From: RGIG1959 sp045637645
GTDB lineage: Bacteria; Bacillota; Clostridia; Oscillospirales; Acutalibacteraceae
Direction: 5' to 3'
Length of the DNA stretch: 64,000 nt
NCBI GenBank assembly: GCA_045637645.1
Contig: JAZTZV010000053.1
Location: 1-64,000 of the forward strand
Notes under the pieces: generated by a model
Database searches by the model: none
What the model saw: the letters and a program-made list of their open reading frames with translations, nothing else
What the model was told of the DNA's origin: nothing
Translations under genes and position numbers: made by a program
Part shown: one piece after another, positions 6,523 through 16,059 of the stretch
Layout of the letters: each line of letters starts with the position of its first letter
How positions within the stretch are numbered: position 1 is the stretch's first letter

Positions 6523-7557
6523 ATGGAAAAGAGTTTCAGCGAAAGTTATAAAAATGCAGGCGTGGATATCACCGCGGGTTATGAAGCGGTGCGCTTGATG
6601 AAGGATCACGTCAAACGTACGCAACGTGACGGTGTGATGTCGGCGATCGGCGGCTTCGGCGGCCTGTTTGCTCCGAATCTCGCAGGCATGCAAAAGCCCG
6701 TGCTTGTCAGCGGCACCGACGGTGTCGGCACCAAACTGAAGATTGCGTTTTTGATGGATAAGCACGACACGGTCGGCATCGACTGCGTCGCCATGTGTGT
6801 CAACGACGTCGCGTGCTGCGGTGCTGAGCCGTTGTTCTTCCTCGACTATGTCGCGGTGGGCAAGAACGTGCCCGAGCGTGTGGCGGCAATCGTCAGCGGC
6901 GTTGCCGACGGTTGTGTCCAAGCGGGTTGTGCGCTCATCGGCGGCGAGACCGCCGAGATGCCCGGCTTCTATCCCGAAGATGAATATGACCTCGCCGGTT
7001 TCACGGTGGGCGTCGTGGATGAGCCGAAAATTTTCGATAACACCAAAGTTACCGAAGGTGATGTCATCATCGCGCTTCCCTCGAGCGGTGTGCACTCGAA
7101 CGGCTTCTCGCTCGTGCGTAAAGTGTTCGATATCGAAAATGCCGATCTGAAAATGTACAGTGATGAACTGGGCATGACCCTTGGCGAGGCGCTGTTGACC
7201 CCGACCCGTATTTATGTCAAGCCGATGCTCGCGCTTGCAAAAGACGTGACCGACAAAGCTGTGTCGCACATCACGGGCGGCGGCTTCTATGAAAACATTC
7301 CGCGTAGCCTGCCCGAAGGCTTCGCCGCCAAGATCGACAGCGCGGCTCTGCGCATTCTGCCGATCTTCAACCTGCTCCAAAAAACGGGCAACATCCCCGA
7401 GCGTGACATGTTCAACACCTACAACATGGGCGTTGGCATGAGCATTGTCGTGGCGAAGGAAGATGCCGATAAGGCGTTGAACATCCTCCGTGCGGCGGGC
7501 GAAAACGCGTACATCTGCGGCGAGATCGTCAAAGGCGACGGCGTCATCTTCGCGTAA
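6523..7557 (+). CDS. purM: Phosphoribosylformylglycinamidine cyclo-ligase (AIR synthetase)
   Basis: The 344-residue product closes FGAM to AIR with ATP. Motifs include the nucleotide/phosphate loop GTDGVGTKLK near 66, DCVAMCVNDV, a GGETAEMPGFY segment, and GGGFYENIPR in the second half. It follows purF by 15 bases with an AAGGAG site and is followed closely by purN. Length is typical. Confidence 0.96.
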   Translation: MEKSFSESYKNAGVDITAGYEAVRLMKDHVKRTQRDGVMSAIGGFGGLFAPNLAGMQKPVLVSGTDGVGTKLKIAFLMDKHDTVGIDCVAMCVNDVACCGAEPLFFLDYVAVGKNVPERVAAIVSGVADGCVQAGCALIGGETAEMPGFYPEDEYDLAGFTVGVVDEPKIFDNTKVTEGDVIIALPSSGVHSNGFSLVRKVFDIENADLKMYSDELGMTLGEALLTPTRIYVKPMLALAKDVTDKAVSHITGGGFYENIPRSLPEGFAAKIDSAALRILPIFNLLQKTGNIPERDMFNTYNMGVGMSIVVAKEDADKALNILRAAGENAYICGEIVKGDGVIFA

Positions 7558-7568
7558 GAGGTGCCGCC

Positions 7569-8171
7569 ATGAAAACTGTTAAAACAGCGGTGCTGTGCAG
7601 TGGCGGCGGCACCAATCTGCAAGCCATCATCGACGCTCACGCACGCGGCGAATTGCCGCATGTGGAACTGTCGCTCGTGGTCGGCAGTAAAGACGGCATC
7701 TACTCGCTCGAGCGTGCCGCCAACGCCAACATCCCCGCGGCGGTTGTGGCGCGTAAAGCGTATGCTTCTGCCGCCGAATTCGAAAAAGCACTTGTGACGC
7801 TTTTGGAAGAGTATGAAATCGATGTGATCGTGCTGGCAGGTTTCCTGACGGTGTTGTCCGAAGATTTCGTCAAACGCTATCCCGAGCGTATTTTGAACGT
7901 GCATCCGTCCTTGATCCCGTCTTTTTGCGGTGACGGCTTTTACGGTTTGCGCGTACACGAAGCGGCACTTGAAAAGGGTGTCAAGGTTACAGGCGCTACC
8001 GTCCACTTTGTCAACGAAATCACCGACGGCGGTCGCATCATCGCACAAAAAGCGGTGGATGTGCTCGAAGGGGATACCCCCGAGATTTTGCAACGTCGCG
8101 TGATGGAGCAAGCCGAGTGGCTGTTGCTTCCTGCCGCGCTTGAAACGGTTTGTAAAGCACTTGCACAATGA
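7569..8171 (+). CDS. purN: Phosphoribosylglycinamide formyltransferase (10-formyl-THF dependent)
   Basis: The 200-residue product starts with the PurN phosphate loop (SGGGTNLQAI) and contains the folate/catalytic segment NVHPSLIPSFCG and the later TGATVHFVNEITDGG-like region with the catalytic Asp. It formylates GAR to FGAR. The start is 12 bases after purM, with a GAGGTG site overlapping the purM stop. No formate-dependent PurT is present in the window. Confidence 0.95.
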   Translation: MKTVKTAVLCSGGGTNLQAIIDAHARGELPHVELSLVVGSKDGIYSLERAANANIPAAVVARKAYASAAEFEKALVTLLEEYEIDVIVLAGFLTVLSEDFVKRYPERILNVHPSLIPSFCGDGFYGLRVHEAALEKGVKVTGATVHFVNEITDGGRIIAQKAVDVLEGDTPEILQRRVMEQAEWLLLPAALETVCKALAQ

Positions 8172-8189
8172 GATAAGGAGAGAAAACGA

Positions 8190-8897
8190 ATGGTTAAGTT
8201 TCTTGAAGAACTGTCCTCGAACAGTTATCCCGGCCGTGGCATCATGATCGGCAAATCCGCCGACGGTGCTTCTGCGGTTATCGCATATTTCATCATGGGT
8301 CGCTCGGTCAACAGCCGTAACCGCGTGTTTGTACCGTTTGAGCAAGGCATCCGCACTCAGGCTCACGATCCCGCGCTTTTGTCCGATCCGTCCTTGATCA
8401 TCTACGCACCTGTGCGTGTGGTGAACGGTCAAACCATCGTCACCAACGGCGATCAAACCGACACGATCTATGATTTCATGAAAGACGGCAAAACCTTCGA
8501 AGAAGCGCTCCGTACGCGCGAATTCGAACCCGATGCCCCGAACTTCACTCCGCGTATCAGCGGCCTTGTGATGCCCGCCGACGGCGATTTTGCCGCGAAA
8601 ATGAGCATCCTCAAGAGCGATGACGGTCGTGAATCTTCCTGCGTGCGTTACACCTTCGATTACGACAATATCCAAGCGGGTGAGGGTCGTTTCCTTCACA
8701 CCTACTTCTGCGACGGTGATCCCATCCCGTCCTTCAAAGGCGAACCCAAAAAGGTTGCCATCGACGGTGACATCGACGCGTTCACCGCGTCTGTGTGGGA
8801 AAACCTCAACGAGGACAACAAGGTGTCGCTCTTTGTGCGTTACATCGATTTGAAAAACGGCGGGGAAGAGACCCGCATCGTCAATAAATTCAACTAA
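8190..8897 (+). CDS. purO: IMP cyclohydrolase, stand-alone PurO-type
   Basis: The 235-residue product has the start of the IMP_cyclohyd (PurO) family: a NSYPGRGIMIGKSADG region and IMGRSVNSRNRVF, followed by an internal HTYFCDGDPIPSF segment. It should close FAICAR to IMP, the last step. In most bacteria this activity is the N-terminal half of PurH; here it is a separate protein of a family first characterised in Archaea. It lies directly before the separate AICAR transformylase, which supports the assignment. Confidence 0.85.
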   Translation: MVKFLEELSSNSYPGRGIMIGKSADGASAVIAYFIMGRSVNSRNRVFVPFEQGIRTQAHDPALLSDPSLIIYAPVRVVNGQTIVTNGDQTDTIYDFMKDGKTFEEALRTREFEPDAPNFTPRISGLVMPADGDFAAKMSILKSDDGRESSCVRYTFDYDNIQAGEGRFLHTYFCDGDPIPSFKGEPKKVAIDGDIDAFTASVWENLNEDNKVSLFVRYIDLKNGGEETRIVNKFN

Positions 8898-8917
8898 GGA
8901 AAGGATGGCGCTCTCGT

Positions 8918-10096
8918 ATGGCGAACGAACTCGAACTTAAATACGGTTGCAACCCCAACCAAAAACCTTCCCGAATTTTCATGGAAAACGGTGCTGATCT
9001 GCCCATCACGGTGCTTTGCGGCAAACCCGGTTTCATCAACTTCCTCGATGCGTTTAACAGCTATCAGCTCGTGCGCGAACTGAAAGCGGCAACGGGTCTT
9101 CCCGCGGCGACCTCCTTCAAACACGTCAGCCCTGCCGGTGCGGCGGTCGGCGTGCCGCTCGACGACACCCTTCGTCAAATCTACTTTGTCGGTGACGCGG
9201 AACTGTCTCCGCTTGCGTGTGCGTATGCCCGTGCGCGCGGCACCGATCGTATGTCGTCTTTCGGCGACTGGATCGCGTTGTCCGATGTGTGCGACGTTCC
9301 CACCGCGAAGCTCATTCAACACGAAGTGTCTGACGGTGTCATCGCCCCCGGCTATGAGCCTGAGGCGCTCGAGATTTTGAAATCCAAGCGCAAGGGCAAC
9401 TACAACATCGTGCAAATCGATGACAGCTACGTTCCCGAAGCGATTGAGCGCAAGCAAGTCTATGGCATCACCTTTGAGCAAGGTCGCAACGAGCTGAAGA
9501 TCGATAACAGCTCGTTTGACAACATGGTCACCGACATGAAAGATCTTCCCGAGGATGCTAAGCGCGATTTGATCATCGCACTCATCACTTTGAAATATAC
9601 CCAATCGAACTCGGTGTGCTACGCCAAGGGCGGTCAAACCATCGGCGTCGGTGCGGGTCAACAGTCCCGCATCCATTGCGTGCGTTTGGCGGGCAACAAA
9701 GCGGACATTTGGCATCTGCGTCAACATCCGAAAACGCTGGCGCTTCCGTTCCGTGACGATATTCCGCGCCCCAACCGCGACAATGCGATCGACGTGTACA
9801 TCTCCGATGAATACGAAGACGTGATCGGCGACGATGTGTGGCAAAACACCTTCACCGAGCAACCCGCACCCCTTACCCGTGAGGAGAAAAAGGCGTTCCT
9901 CAGCACGTTCAACGATGTGTCTCTCGGTTCCGATGCGTTCTTCCCGTTCGACGATAACATCGAGCGTGCACGCCGTAGCGGTGTGAAATACATCGTGCAA
10001 CCCGGCGGCTCTATCCGTGACGATATCGTTATCGAAGCGTGCAATAAATACGGCATCGCGATGGCGTTCACGGGCATCCGTTTGTTCCACCACTAA
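8918..10096 (+). CDS. Stand-alone AICAR transformylase (C-terminal half of PurH)
   Basis: The 392-residue product matches the transformylase domain of PurH: KYGCNPNQKPSR at the start, the substrate motif FKHVSPAGAAVG near 67, and SVCYAKGGQTIGVGAGQQSR near 235. It lacks the MGS-like cyclohydrolase domain, which is supplied by the gene just upstream. It formylates AICAR with 10-formyl-THF. An AAAGGATGG site precedes the ATG. Symbols used for the split enzyme vary (purH, purV), so none is given. Confidence 0.9.
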   Translation: MANELELKYGCNPNQKPSRIFMENGADLPITVLCGKPGFINFLDAFNSYQLVRELKAATGLPAATSFKHVSPAGAAVGVPLDDTLRQIYFVGDAELSPLACAYARARGTDRMSSFGDWIALSDVCDVPTAKLIQHEVSDGVIAPGYEPEALEILKSKRKGNYNIVQIDDSYVPEAIERKQVYGITFEQGRNELKIDNSSFDNMVTDMKDLPEDAKRDLIIALITLKYTQSNSVCYAKGGQTIGVGAGQQSRIHCVRLAGNKADIWHLRQHPKTLALPFRDDIPRPNRDNAIDVYISDEYEDVIGDDVWQNTFTEQPAPLTREEKKAFLSTFNDVSLGSDAFFPFDDNIERARRSGVKYIVQPGGSIRDDIVIEACNKYGIAMAFTGIRLFHH

Positions 10097-10117
10097 TCCG
10101 AAAGGAGACAACATCCG

Positions 10118-11395
10118 ATGAAACTGATGGTTGTCGGCGGTGGCGGGCGAGAGCACGCCATCATCAAAAAATTGAAAGAAAACCCTGCGGTCGAGACGAT
10201 TTTTGCTCTGCCCGGTAACGGTGGCATCGCGGCGGACGCGACCTGCGTGCCGATTGCCGCGACCGACCTTGATGGTATTGTGGCGTTTGCCAAAGAGAAC
10301 GCAATTGATTTTGCGGTCGTCGCTCCCGATGATCCGCTTGTGCTCGGTTGCGTGGATCGCCTTGAAGAAATCGGCATTCCCGCTTTCGGACCGAAAGCGA
10401 ACGCCGCTATCATCGAAGGCAGTAAGGTGTTTTCCAAAAACCTCATGAAAACCTACGGCATTCCGACGGCAGGCTACGAGGTGTTCGACGATGCCGCCAA
10501 AGCACTTGACTATGTCAAGGAAGCGGCGTTGCCTCTCGTTGTGAAAGCGGACGGCTTGGCGCTCGGTAAAGGCGTTCTCATTTGCGAGACGCGTGAGCAA
10601 GCGATCGATGCGGTCGATTCCATTATGAACGATCACAAGTTCGGCAAGAGCGGCGATCAAATCGTGGTGGAGGAATTCCTCACGGGCCCCGAAGTGTCGG
10701 TGCTGTGCTTCACGGACGGTAAGACCCTCGCGCCGATGGTCAGCTCGATGGATCACAAGCGTGCGCTTGACGGCGACAAAGGCTTGAATACGGGCGCTAT
10801 GGGCACCGTTGCCCCGAACCCCTATTACACCGACGATGTCGCAAAGATCTGCATGGACACGATCTTTGTGCCGACCATCGAAGCAATGGCGAAAGAGGGA
10901 AGACCCTTTGCGGGTTGCCTTTATTTCGGCTTGATGCTCACGCCGAACGGCCCGAAGGTGATCGAATACAACTGCCGTTTCGGCGATCCCGAAACGCAAG
11001 TCGTGTTGCCCCTCCTCAAATCGGATCTGCTCACGATCATGAAGGCCTGCCAAAACGGCACGCTCGATCAAGTGGATGTCGAATTTGACAACGGCGCGGC
11101 GGCGTGTGTCATTGTTGCGTCGGGCGGTTATCCCGAAAGCTATGAAAAAGGCTTCGCGCTTCGCGGCCTTGACGAAAACGGCGGCGCCGCAGGTGTCACC
11201 GTGTACCACGCGGGCACAGCTCTTAAAGACGGCGTGCTCGTCAACAACGGCGGTCGCGTGCTCGGTGTCACGGGTGCGGCGGACACGCTCCAAGGCGCGC
11301 TCGACAAAGCCTATGCGGCTGTTGAGACCATTTCGTTCGACGGCAGCTTCTATCGCCGTGACATCGGCGCGAAAGCGCTTGCCGCAAAGGCGTAA
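10118..11395 (+). CDS. purD: Phosphoribosylamine-glycine ligase (GAR synthetase)
   Basis: The 425-residue product begins with the diagnostic VVGGGGREHAI. An ATP-grasp fold follows, with PLVVKADGLALGKGV, a GPEVSVLCFTDG segment and the metal-binding EYNCRFGDPETQ near the usual place. It joins glycine to phosphoribosylamine. It sits between the AICAR transformylase and purL with short gaps and an AAGGAG site. Confidence 0.97.
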   Translation: MKLMVVGGGGREHAIIKKLKENPAVETIFALPGNGGIAADATCVPIAATDLDGIVAFAKENAIDFAVVAPDDPLVLGCVDRLEEIGIPAFGPKANAAIIEGSKVFSKNLMKTYGIPTAGYEVFDDAAKALDYVKEAALPLVVKADGLALGKGVLICETREQAIDAVDSIMNDHKFGKSGDQIVVEEFLTGPEVSVLCFTDGKTLAPMVSSMDHKRALDGDKGLNTGAMGTVAPNPYYTDDVAKICMDTIFVPTIEAMAKEGRPFAGCLYFGLMLTPNGPKVIEYNCRFGDPETQVVLPLLKSDLLTIMKACQNGTLDQVDVEFDNGAAACVIVASGGYPESYEKGFALRGLDENGGAAGVTVYHAGTALKDGVLVNNGGRVLGVTGAADTLQGALDKAYAAVETISFDGSFYRRDIGAKALAAKA

Positions 11396-11421
11396 ATTTA
11401 TGTATAAAGGAGGCACCGACC

Positions 11422-14400
11422 GTGTCTGTTTATCGTTTGTTTGTCGAAAAGAAACCGCCTTACGCTGTGGAAGCGGGCAAACTTCTTTCCGAGATTCGTT
11501 CTCAACTTCTCATTGATTCGGTGGATTCGCTTCGTTTGTTCAACCGTTATGACGTCGAGGGTATCGACGAAGCACTGTTGAACGCGACCGAAAAAACCGT
11601 ATTCTCCGAGCCCCAACTTGACGATGTGTACACGACCCTGCCCGAAACAAACGGCATCGTGTTCGCTGTCGAATATCTGCCCGGTCAATTTGATCAACGC
11701 GCCGATTCCTGCGCGCAATGTATCCAGATCGTGTCGCAAGGCGATCGTCCGCTCGTGCGCACCGCGCGTGTGTTTGTGCTCGAGGGCAACATCTCCGATG
11801 CAGATCTTGCCGCGATCAAAAAGCATGTGATCAACCCCGTGGAAAGCCGCGAAGCGTCGCTTGACACAGTGGAAACTCTCAATGTGACCTATGACGTTCC
11901 CACAGCGGTGGAAACGCTTCATGGTTTCATTGAACTCAATCGCGAGCAACTTGCCGCGTTTGTCGATCAATACGGTCTTGCTATGGATGCTGATGATATC
12001 GCGTTCTGCCAAGACTATTTCAAGTCCGAGCATCGCGATCCCACCATCACCGAAATTCGCATGATCGACACCTACTGGTCGGATCACTGCCGTCACACCA
12101 CCTTCCTCACCACCATCGACGATGTCACGTTTGAGGACGCGAAGGTGGAGGAAGCCTACGGCGATTACATCGCGATCCGTAAGGAACTTGGTCGCACCAA
12201 ACCTATCAACCTGATGGATGTCGCGACCATGGGCATGCGTTACCTCAAAGCAAAGGGCATGCTCCCGAAACTCGACGAGTGCGAAGAGATGAACGCTTGT
12301 ACTGTTAAGGTCGACGTGGATGTCGAGGGTGAAACCGAGAAGTGGCTGTTCCTCTTTAAAAACGAAACTCACAATCACCCGACCGAAATCGAACCGTTCG
12401 GCGGTGCCGCCACTTGCATCGGCGGCGCGATCCGCGATCCGCTGTCGGGCAGAAGTTATGTCTATCAAGCGATGCGTGTGACGGGTGCGGCAGATCCGCT
12501 TCTTCCCGTTGCCGAAACGATGTCGGGCAAGCTTCCGCAACGCACCATCGTGACGACCGCCGCCGCGGGCTACAGCTCCTACGGTAACCAAATCGGTCTT
12601 GCCACGGGTCAAGTTGATGAGATCTATCACCCCGGCTATGTTGCCAAGCGTATGGAGATCGGCGCTGTTGTCGGTGCCGCTCCCGAAGCGAACGTGCGTC
12701 GTGAGGTTCCTGCTGACGGCGACATCGTTGTGCTTCTCGGCGGTCGTACCGGCCGCGACGGTTGCGGCGGTGCAACCGGTTCTTCGAAATCCCACACGCT
12801 TGGCTCGCTGGAAACCTGCGGTGCTGAAGTGCAAAAGGGTAATGCTCCTGAAGAACGCAAACTCCAACGTCTGTTCCGTAATCCCGAAGCGACGCGCCTT
12901 ATCAAGCGTTGCAACGACTTCGGTGCAGGCGGTGTGTCGGTTGCGATCGGCGAACTTGCCGACGGCTTGACCATCGACCTCAACGCGGTTCCCAAGAAAT
13001 ACGAAGGACTCGATGGCACCGAACTGGCGATTTCTGAGTCGCAAGAACGTATGGCGGTCGTGCTTGATCCGAAGGATGTCGACGCGTTCGTTGCGCTGGC
13101 ACATTCCGAGAACCTTGAAGCCACCATCGTGGCGCGTGTCACTGAAAACCCGCGCCTTGTCATGCACTGGAACGGCAAGGGTATTGTTGATCTCTCCCGT
13201 GAATTTCTCAATTCGAACGGTGCCGAGAAACACGTCAAGGTGCATGTCAGTGCTCCGAAAGCGATCGCGCGTGCGGTCAGCGGCAACTTCGCCGACAATG
13301 CCAATGCGCTTGCAACCGATCTGAACGTTTGCTCGAAGCGCGGCCTTTCTGAGCGCTTTGACGCGACCATCGGTGCGTCGACGGTGTTGATGCCGTTTGG
13401 CGGTAAATATCAAATGACCCCCGCGCAAATGATGGCGGCGAAACTCCCCGTTGAGGGCAAAGAAACCACCACCTGCTCGGCGATGGCATATGGCTACAAC
13501 CCGTTTATCACCGAAAATGATCCCTTTGTCGGCGCGTATCTCGCGGTTGTCGAATCGGTGTCGAAGCTGGTCGCGGGTGGTACGGGTCTTGAAAATGCCT
13601 ATCTCACGTTCCAAGAATATTTCGAGCGTGTCAACTTTGAACCCGCCCGTTGGGGTAAACCGCTGAGCGCGTTGCTCGGCGCGATGAAAGCGCAAACCGA
13701 TCTCGGCCTTGCGTCCATCGGCGGTAAAGACTCCATGAGCGGTTCGTTCGAGAAGATCGACGTTCCCCCGACGCTTGTGTCGTTTGCGGTGTCGGTCTGC
13801 TCGACCAAAACCATCACCTCCGCCGAATTCAAAAAAGCGGGCAGCACGGTTTGCTATCTCGAGCCGACTTACCTTGCGGACGGTCGTCCTGCAATCGAGT
13901 CGCTCCGCGAGGTTTATGAGACCGTGTCGAAGTTGATTGCGGAAGGCAAAGTACTGGCTTGCTCGACCGCGACTTACGGCGGCGTGGCGGAAGCGGTGCT
14001 GAAGATGACGCTCGGCAACCGCATCGGTCTTGCGATGAACGACATCGATATGGATACCTTGTTCGGCTATCGTTACGGCGCGTTTGTGCTGGAGCTTGCT
14101 GAAGATGTTGAGTCTGTCGGCAAGGTGCTCGGTACGACCACCGAAGCTTATGAAGTGACTTACGGCGACGAAGTCGTCGATATGACCGCGTGGCAAGCGG
14201 CTTACGAGAACAAACTCGAGCCTGTCTACGCCTGCAATATCGATTTTGATAAAGCACCCATTCCGGCTTATACGTTCGCGGCGAAAGAGCGCGTTGCTCC
14301 CGCCATCAAAGTGGCGAAACCTCGCGTGTTGATCCCCGTGTTCCCGGGCACCAACTGCGAATACGACACCGCGAAAGCGTTCGCTCGCGCGGGTGCTGAG

Positions 14401-15114
14401 CCCGAGATTTTGGTGGTTCGCAACCTGTCGGCGGCGGATGTGACCGAATCGGTTGAAGCGATGGTTGCAGCTGTGAAGAAGAGCCAAATCATCGCCATTC
14501 CCGGTGGTTTCTCGGGCGGCGACGAGCCCGATGGTTCCGGTAAATTCATCACCGCGTTCTTCCGCAATCCTGCGGTGAAAGACGCTGTGCACGAACTGCT
14601 GAATAACCAAGACGGCTTGATGTGCGGTATCTGCAACGGCTTCCAAGCGTTGATCAAACTTGGCCTCGTGCCGTACGGCAAGATCGTTGACGGCGATGCC
14701 AATGCGCCGACCTTGACCTTCAACCTCATCGGTCGTCACCAATCTCGCCTTGTGAACACCCGCGTGTGCTCCAACAAGTCTCCGTGGTTGATGTTCAGCG
14801 AACCCGGCGATATCCATACCGTCGCGATCTCGCACGGTGAGGGTCGTTTCGTGGCAAGCGAAGAGGAGATTCGTCAATTGGCGGCGAACGGTCAAATTGC
14901 GACGCAATATGTTGACGAGTTCGGCAACCCCACCATGGACATTCGTTACAACCCCAACGGTTCCATGATGGCGATCGAGGGTATCACCTCGCCCGATGGC
15001 CGTGTCTTCGGCAAGATGGGTCACTCCGAACGCTACGGGGACAGCGTGTACAAGAATGTTGACGGCACCAAGGACAACAAGATGTTTGCCGGTGCTGTGG
15101 CGTACTACAAATAA
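11422..15114 (+). CDS. purL: Phosphoribosylformylglycinamidine synthase, single-chain form
   Basis: The 1230-residue product combines the synthetase and a C-terminal glutaminase, so no purS or purQ is needed. Synthetase motifs include DHCRHTTF, a HNHPTEIEPFGG segment and SIGGKDSMSG. The glutaminase part has the nucleophile in GICNGFQALIKLGL and the His/Glu in FGKMGHSE near the end. Overall layout suggests the clostridial/streptococcal single-chain clade rather than the E. coli type. The start is GTG at 11422 after AAAGGAGG. It is the last gene of the operon and a strong terminator follows. Confidence 0.95.
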   Translation: MSVYRLFVEKKPPYAVEAGKLLSEIRSQLLIDSVDSLRLFNRYDVEGIDEALLNATEKTVFSEPQLDDVYTTLPETNGIVFAVEYLPGQFDQRADSCAQCIQIVSQGDRPLVRTARVFVLEGNISDADLAAIKKHVINPVESREASLDTVETLNVTYDVPTAVETLHGFIELNREQLAAFVDQYGLAMDADDIAFCQDYFKSEHRDPTITEIRMIDTYWSDHCRHTTFLTTIDDVTFEDAKVEEAYGDYIAIRKELGRTKPINLMDVATMGMRYLKAKGMLPKLDECEEMNACTVKVDVDVEGETEKWLFLFKNETHNHPTEIEPFGGAATCIGGAIRDPLSGRSYVYQAMRVTGAADPLLPVAETMSGKLPQRTIVTTAAAGYSSYGNQIGLATGQVDEIYHPGYVAKRMEIGAVVGAAPEANVRREVPADGDIVVLLGGRTGRDGCGGATGSSKSHTLGSLETCGAEVQKGNAPEERKLQRLFRNPEATRLIKRCNDFGAGGVSVAIGELADGLTIDLNAVPKKYEGLDGTELAISESQERMAVVLDPKDVDAFVALAHSENLEATIVARVTENPRLVMHWNGKGIVDLSREFLNSNGAEKHVKVHVSAPKAIARAVSGNFADNANALATDLNVCSKRGLSERFDATIGASTVLMPFGGKYQMTPAQMMAAKLPVEGKETTTCSAMAYGYNPFITENDPFVGAYLAVVESVSKLVAGGTGLENAYLTFQEYFERVNFEPARWGKPLSALLGAMKAQTDLGLASIGGKDSMSGSFEKIDVPPTLVSFAVSVCSTKTITSAEFKKAGSTVCYLEPTYLADGRPAIESLREVYETVSKLIAEGKVLACSTATYGGVAEAVLKMTLGNRIGLAMNDIDMDTLFGYRYGAFVLELAEDVESVGKVLGTTTEAYEVTYGDEVVDMTAWQAAYENKLEPVYACNIDFDKAPIPAYTFAAKERVAPAIKVAKPRVLIPVFPGTNCEYDTAKAFARAGAEPEILVVRNLSAADVTESVEAMVAAVKKSQIIAIPGGFSGGDEPDGSGKFITAFFRNPAVKDAVHELLNNQDGLMCGICNGFQALIKLGLVPYGKIVDGDANAPTLTFNLIGRHQSRLVNTRVCSNKSPWLMFSEPGDIHTVAISHGEGRFVASEEEIRQLAANGQIATQYVDEFGNPTMDIRYNPNGSMMAIEGITSPDGRVFGKMGHSERYGDSVYKNVDGTKDNKMFAGAVAYYK

Positions 15115-15118
15115 TAAA

Positions 15119-15158
15119 AAATCCCTTCCGAACCGATCGGTTCGGAAGGGATTTCGTT
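15119..15158 (+). terminator. Terminator of the purine operon
   Basis: AAATCCCTTCCGAACC and its exact complement form a 16-bp stem with loop GATC, followed by a T-rich tail. Confidence 0.85.
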
Positions 15159-15242
15159 TTGTTAAGCTGACGAGAGTCGAACTATTTGCGGTTTCGCTTG
15201 TCGCTTGTATCCGTGCGGGTTTGCGCTCGCTTTTGCAAGGCG

Positions 15243-15656
15243 TTAAGCAATGCCTGCAAGGGCTTGCGTACTGGCGACGTATTGTGACATGGTGGTCGTG
15301 ATCAAAATTCCCGAGAAGATCACGATGAATATCGAACAGCAAATGACGAAGATCGTTTTGCCTTTTTTGGTTTCGTAAATAAACTGTGAGATAATACCGA
15401 TCAACACACACGAAACGATGGCGGCGATTAAGTCAATGACAATGCGGGTTTGAAACGGCGATGCAAAGGGGAGGGTGAGTTCCAATCCTCTTGCCAAAAT
15501 ACCGCTGAACATATGCACAAGCGGCGGGATCGCCATCGGCAGCACCGCCACCGCATAGCCGTTTTTCTTACTTCTCCAAAATACAAGCGACATCACACCG
15601 AGGATGATCGCGGTTGCCCAACAAGCGAATACAAGTCTGCTGTCTGTTGTGACCAT
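15243..15656 (-). CDS. Membrane protein with four predicted helices, unknown function
   Basis: From the ATG at 15656 the product has 137 residues (MVTTDSRLVFACWATAI). An ATG three codons upstream is only three bases from AGGAG and is less likely. Four hydrophobic segments fill nearly the whole chain, with KK pairs between them. It is a single-gene unit with a good promoter at 15682-15710. I do not recognise a family. Confidence 0.65.
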   Translation of the reverse strand: MVTTDSRLVFACWATAIILGVMSLVFWRSKKNGYAVAVLPMAIPPLVHMFSGILARGLELTLPFASPFQTRIVIDLIAAIVSCVLIGIISQFIYETKKGKTIFVICCSIFIVIFSGILITTTMSQYVASTQALAGIA

Positions 15657-15681
15657 GAAATTCATCAGCTCCTTTGAACAT

Positions 15682-15710
15682 ATTGTACCGCGAAGGAAGA
15701 TTTTTGTCAA
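15682..15710 (-). promoter_or_regulatory. Promoter of the four-helix membrane protein
   Basis: Minus strand TTGACA (15710-15705), 17 bases, TACAAT (15687-15682). Confidence 0.75.
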
Positions 15711-15735
15711 CGCTCGTAAAGGAATAACCACAAAA

Positions 15736-15769
15736 GAAAAAAGGCTGTCTCGAAAGAGACAGCCTTTTG
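15736..15769 (-). terminator. Terminator of the rpsF-ssb-rpsR operon
   Basis: AAAAGGCTGTCTC pairs with GAGACAGCCTTTT around a four-base loop, followed on the minus strand by a T-rich tract. Confidence 0.85.
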
Positions 15770-15778
15770 TGCCGTGAA

Positions 15779-16033
15779 TTAGTCGCTGATGAAAGGCATC
15801 AAAGCGATTTGGCGAGCACGCTTGATCGCGACGGTGAGCTCGCGTTGGTGACGAGCGCAGGTGCCGGTCACGCGGCGGGGAAGGATCTTCGCACGCTCAG
15901 ACACAAAGTTGCGCAGACGAGCCACGTCTTTGTAGTCGATGGTTTCGATCTTATCGGCGCAGAAGCGGCAGACCTTGCGGCGGCCCTTGCGGCCGTTGCG
16001 CGGACGCTCAGGGCGTTCGGTTCTTTCAGCCAT
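15779..16033 (-). CDS. rpsR: 30S ribosomal protein S18
   Basis: The 84-residue product has an Arg-rich head, the CRFCADK element, and the core IDYKDVARLRNFVSERAKIL followed by RRVTGTCARHQREL and IKRAR. These define S18, which binds the platform of the small subunit as a pair with S6. It is last in the rpsF-ssb-rpsR operon, the usual bacterial order. Confidence 0.96.
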   Translation of the reverse strand: MAERTERPERPRNGRKGRRKVCRFCADKIETIDYKDVARLRNFVSERAKILPRRVTGTCARHQRELTVAIKRARQIALMPFISD

Positions 16034-16059
16034 GGCTAAAAAGCCTCCTTTTTCAATAA

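Noticed and set aside
8894..15411. Very long leftward frames (840 and 1337 codons) opposite the purine operon
   Set aside because: They are antisense to AICAR transformylase/purD and purL, whose motifs are unmistakable; His/Arg-rich low-complexity products are typical of mirror frames in this codon usage.
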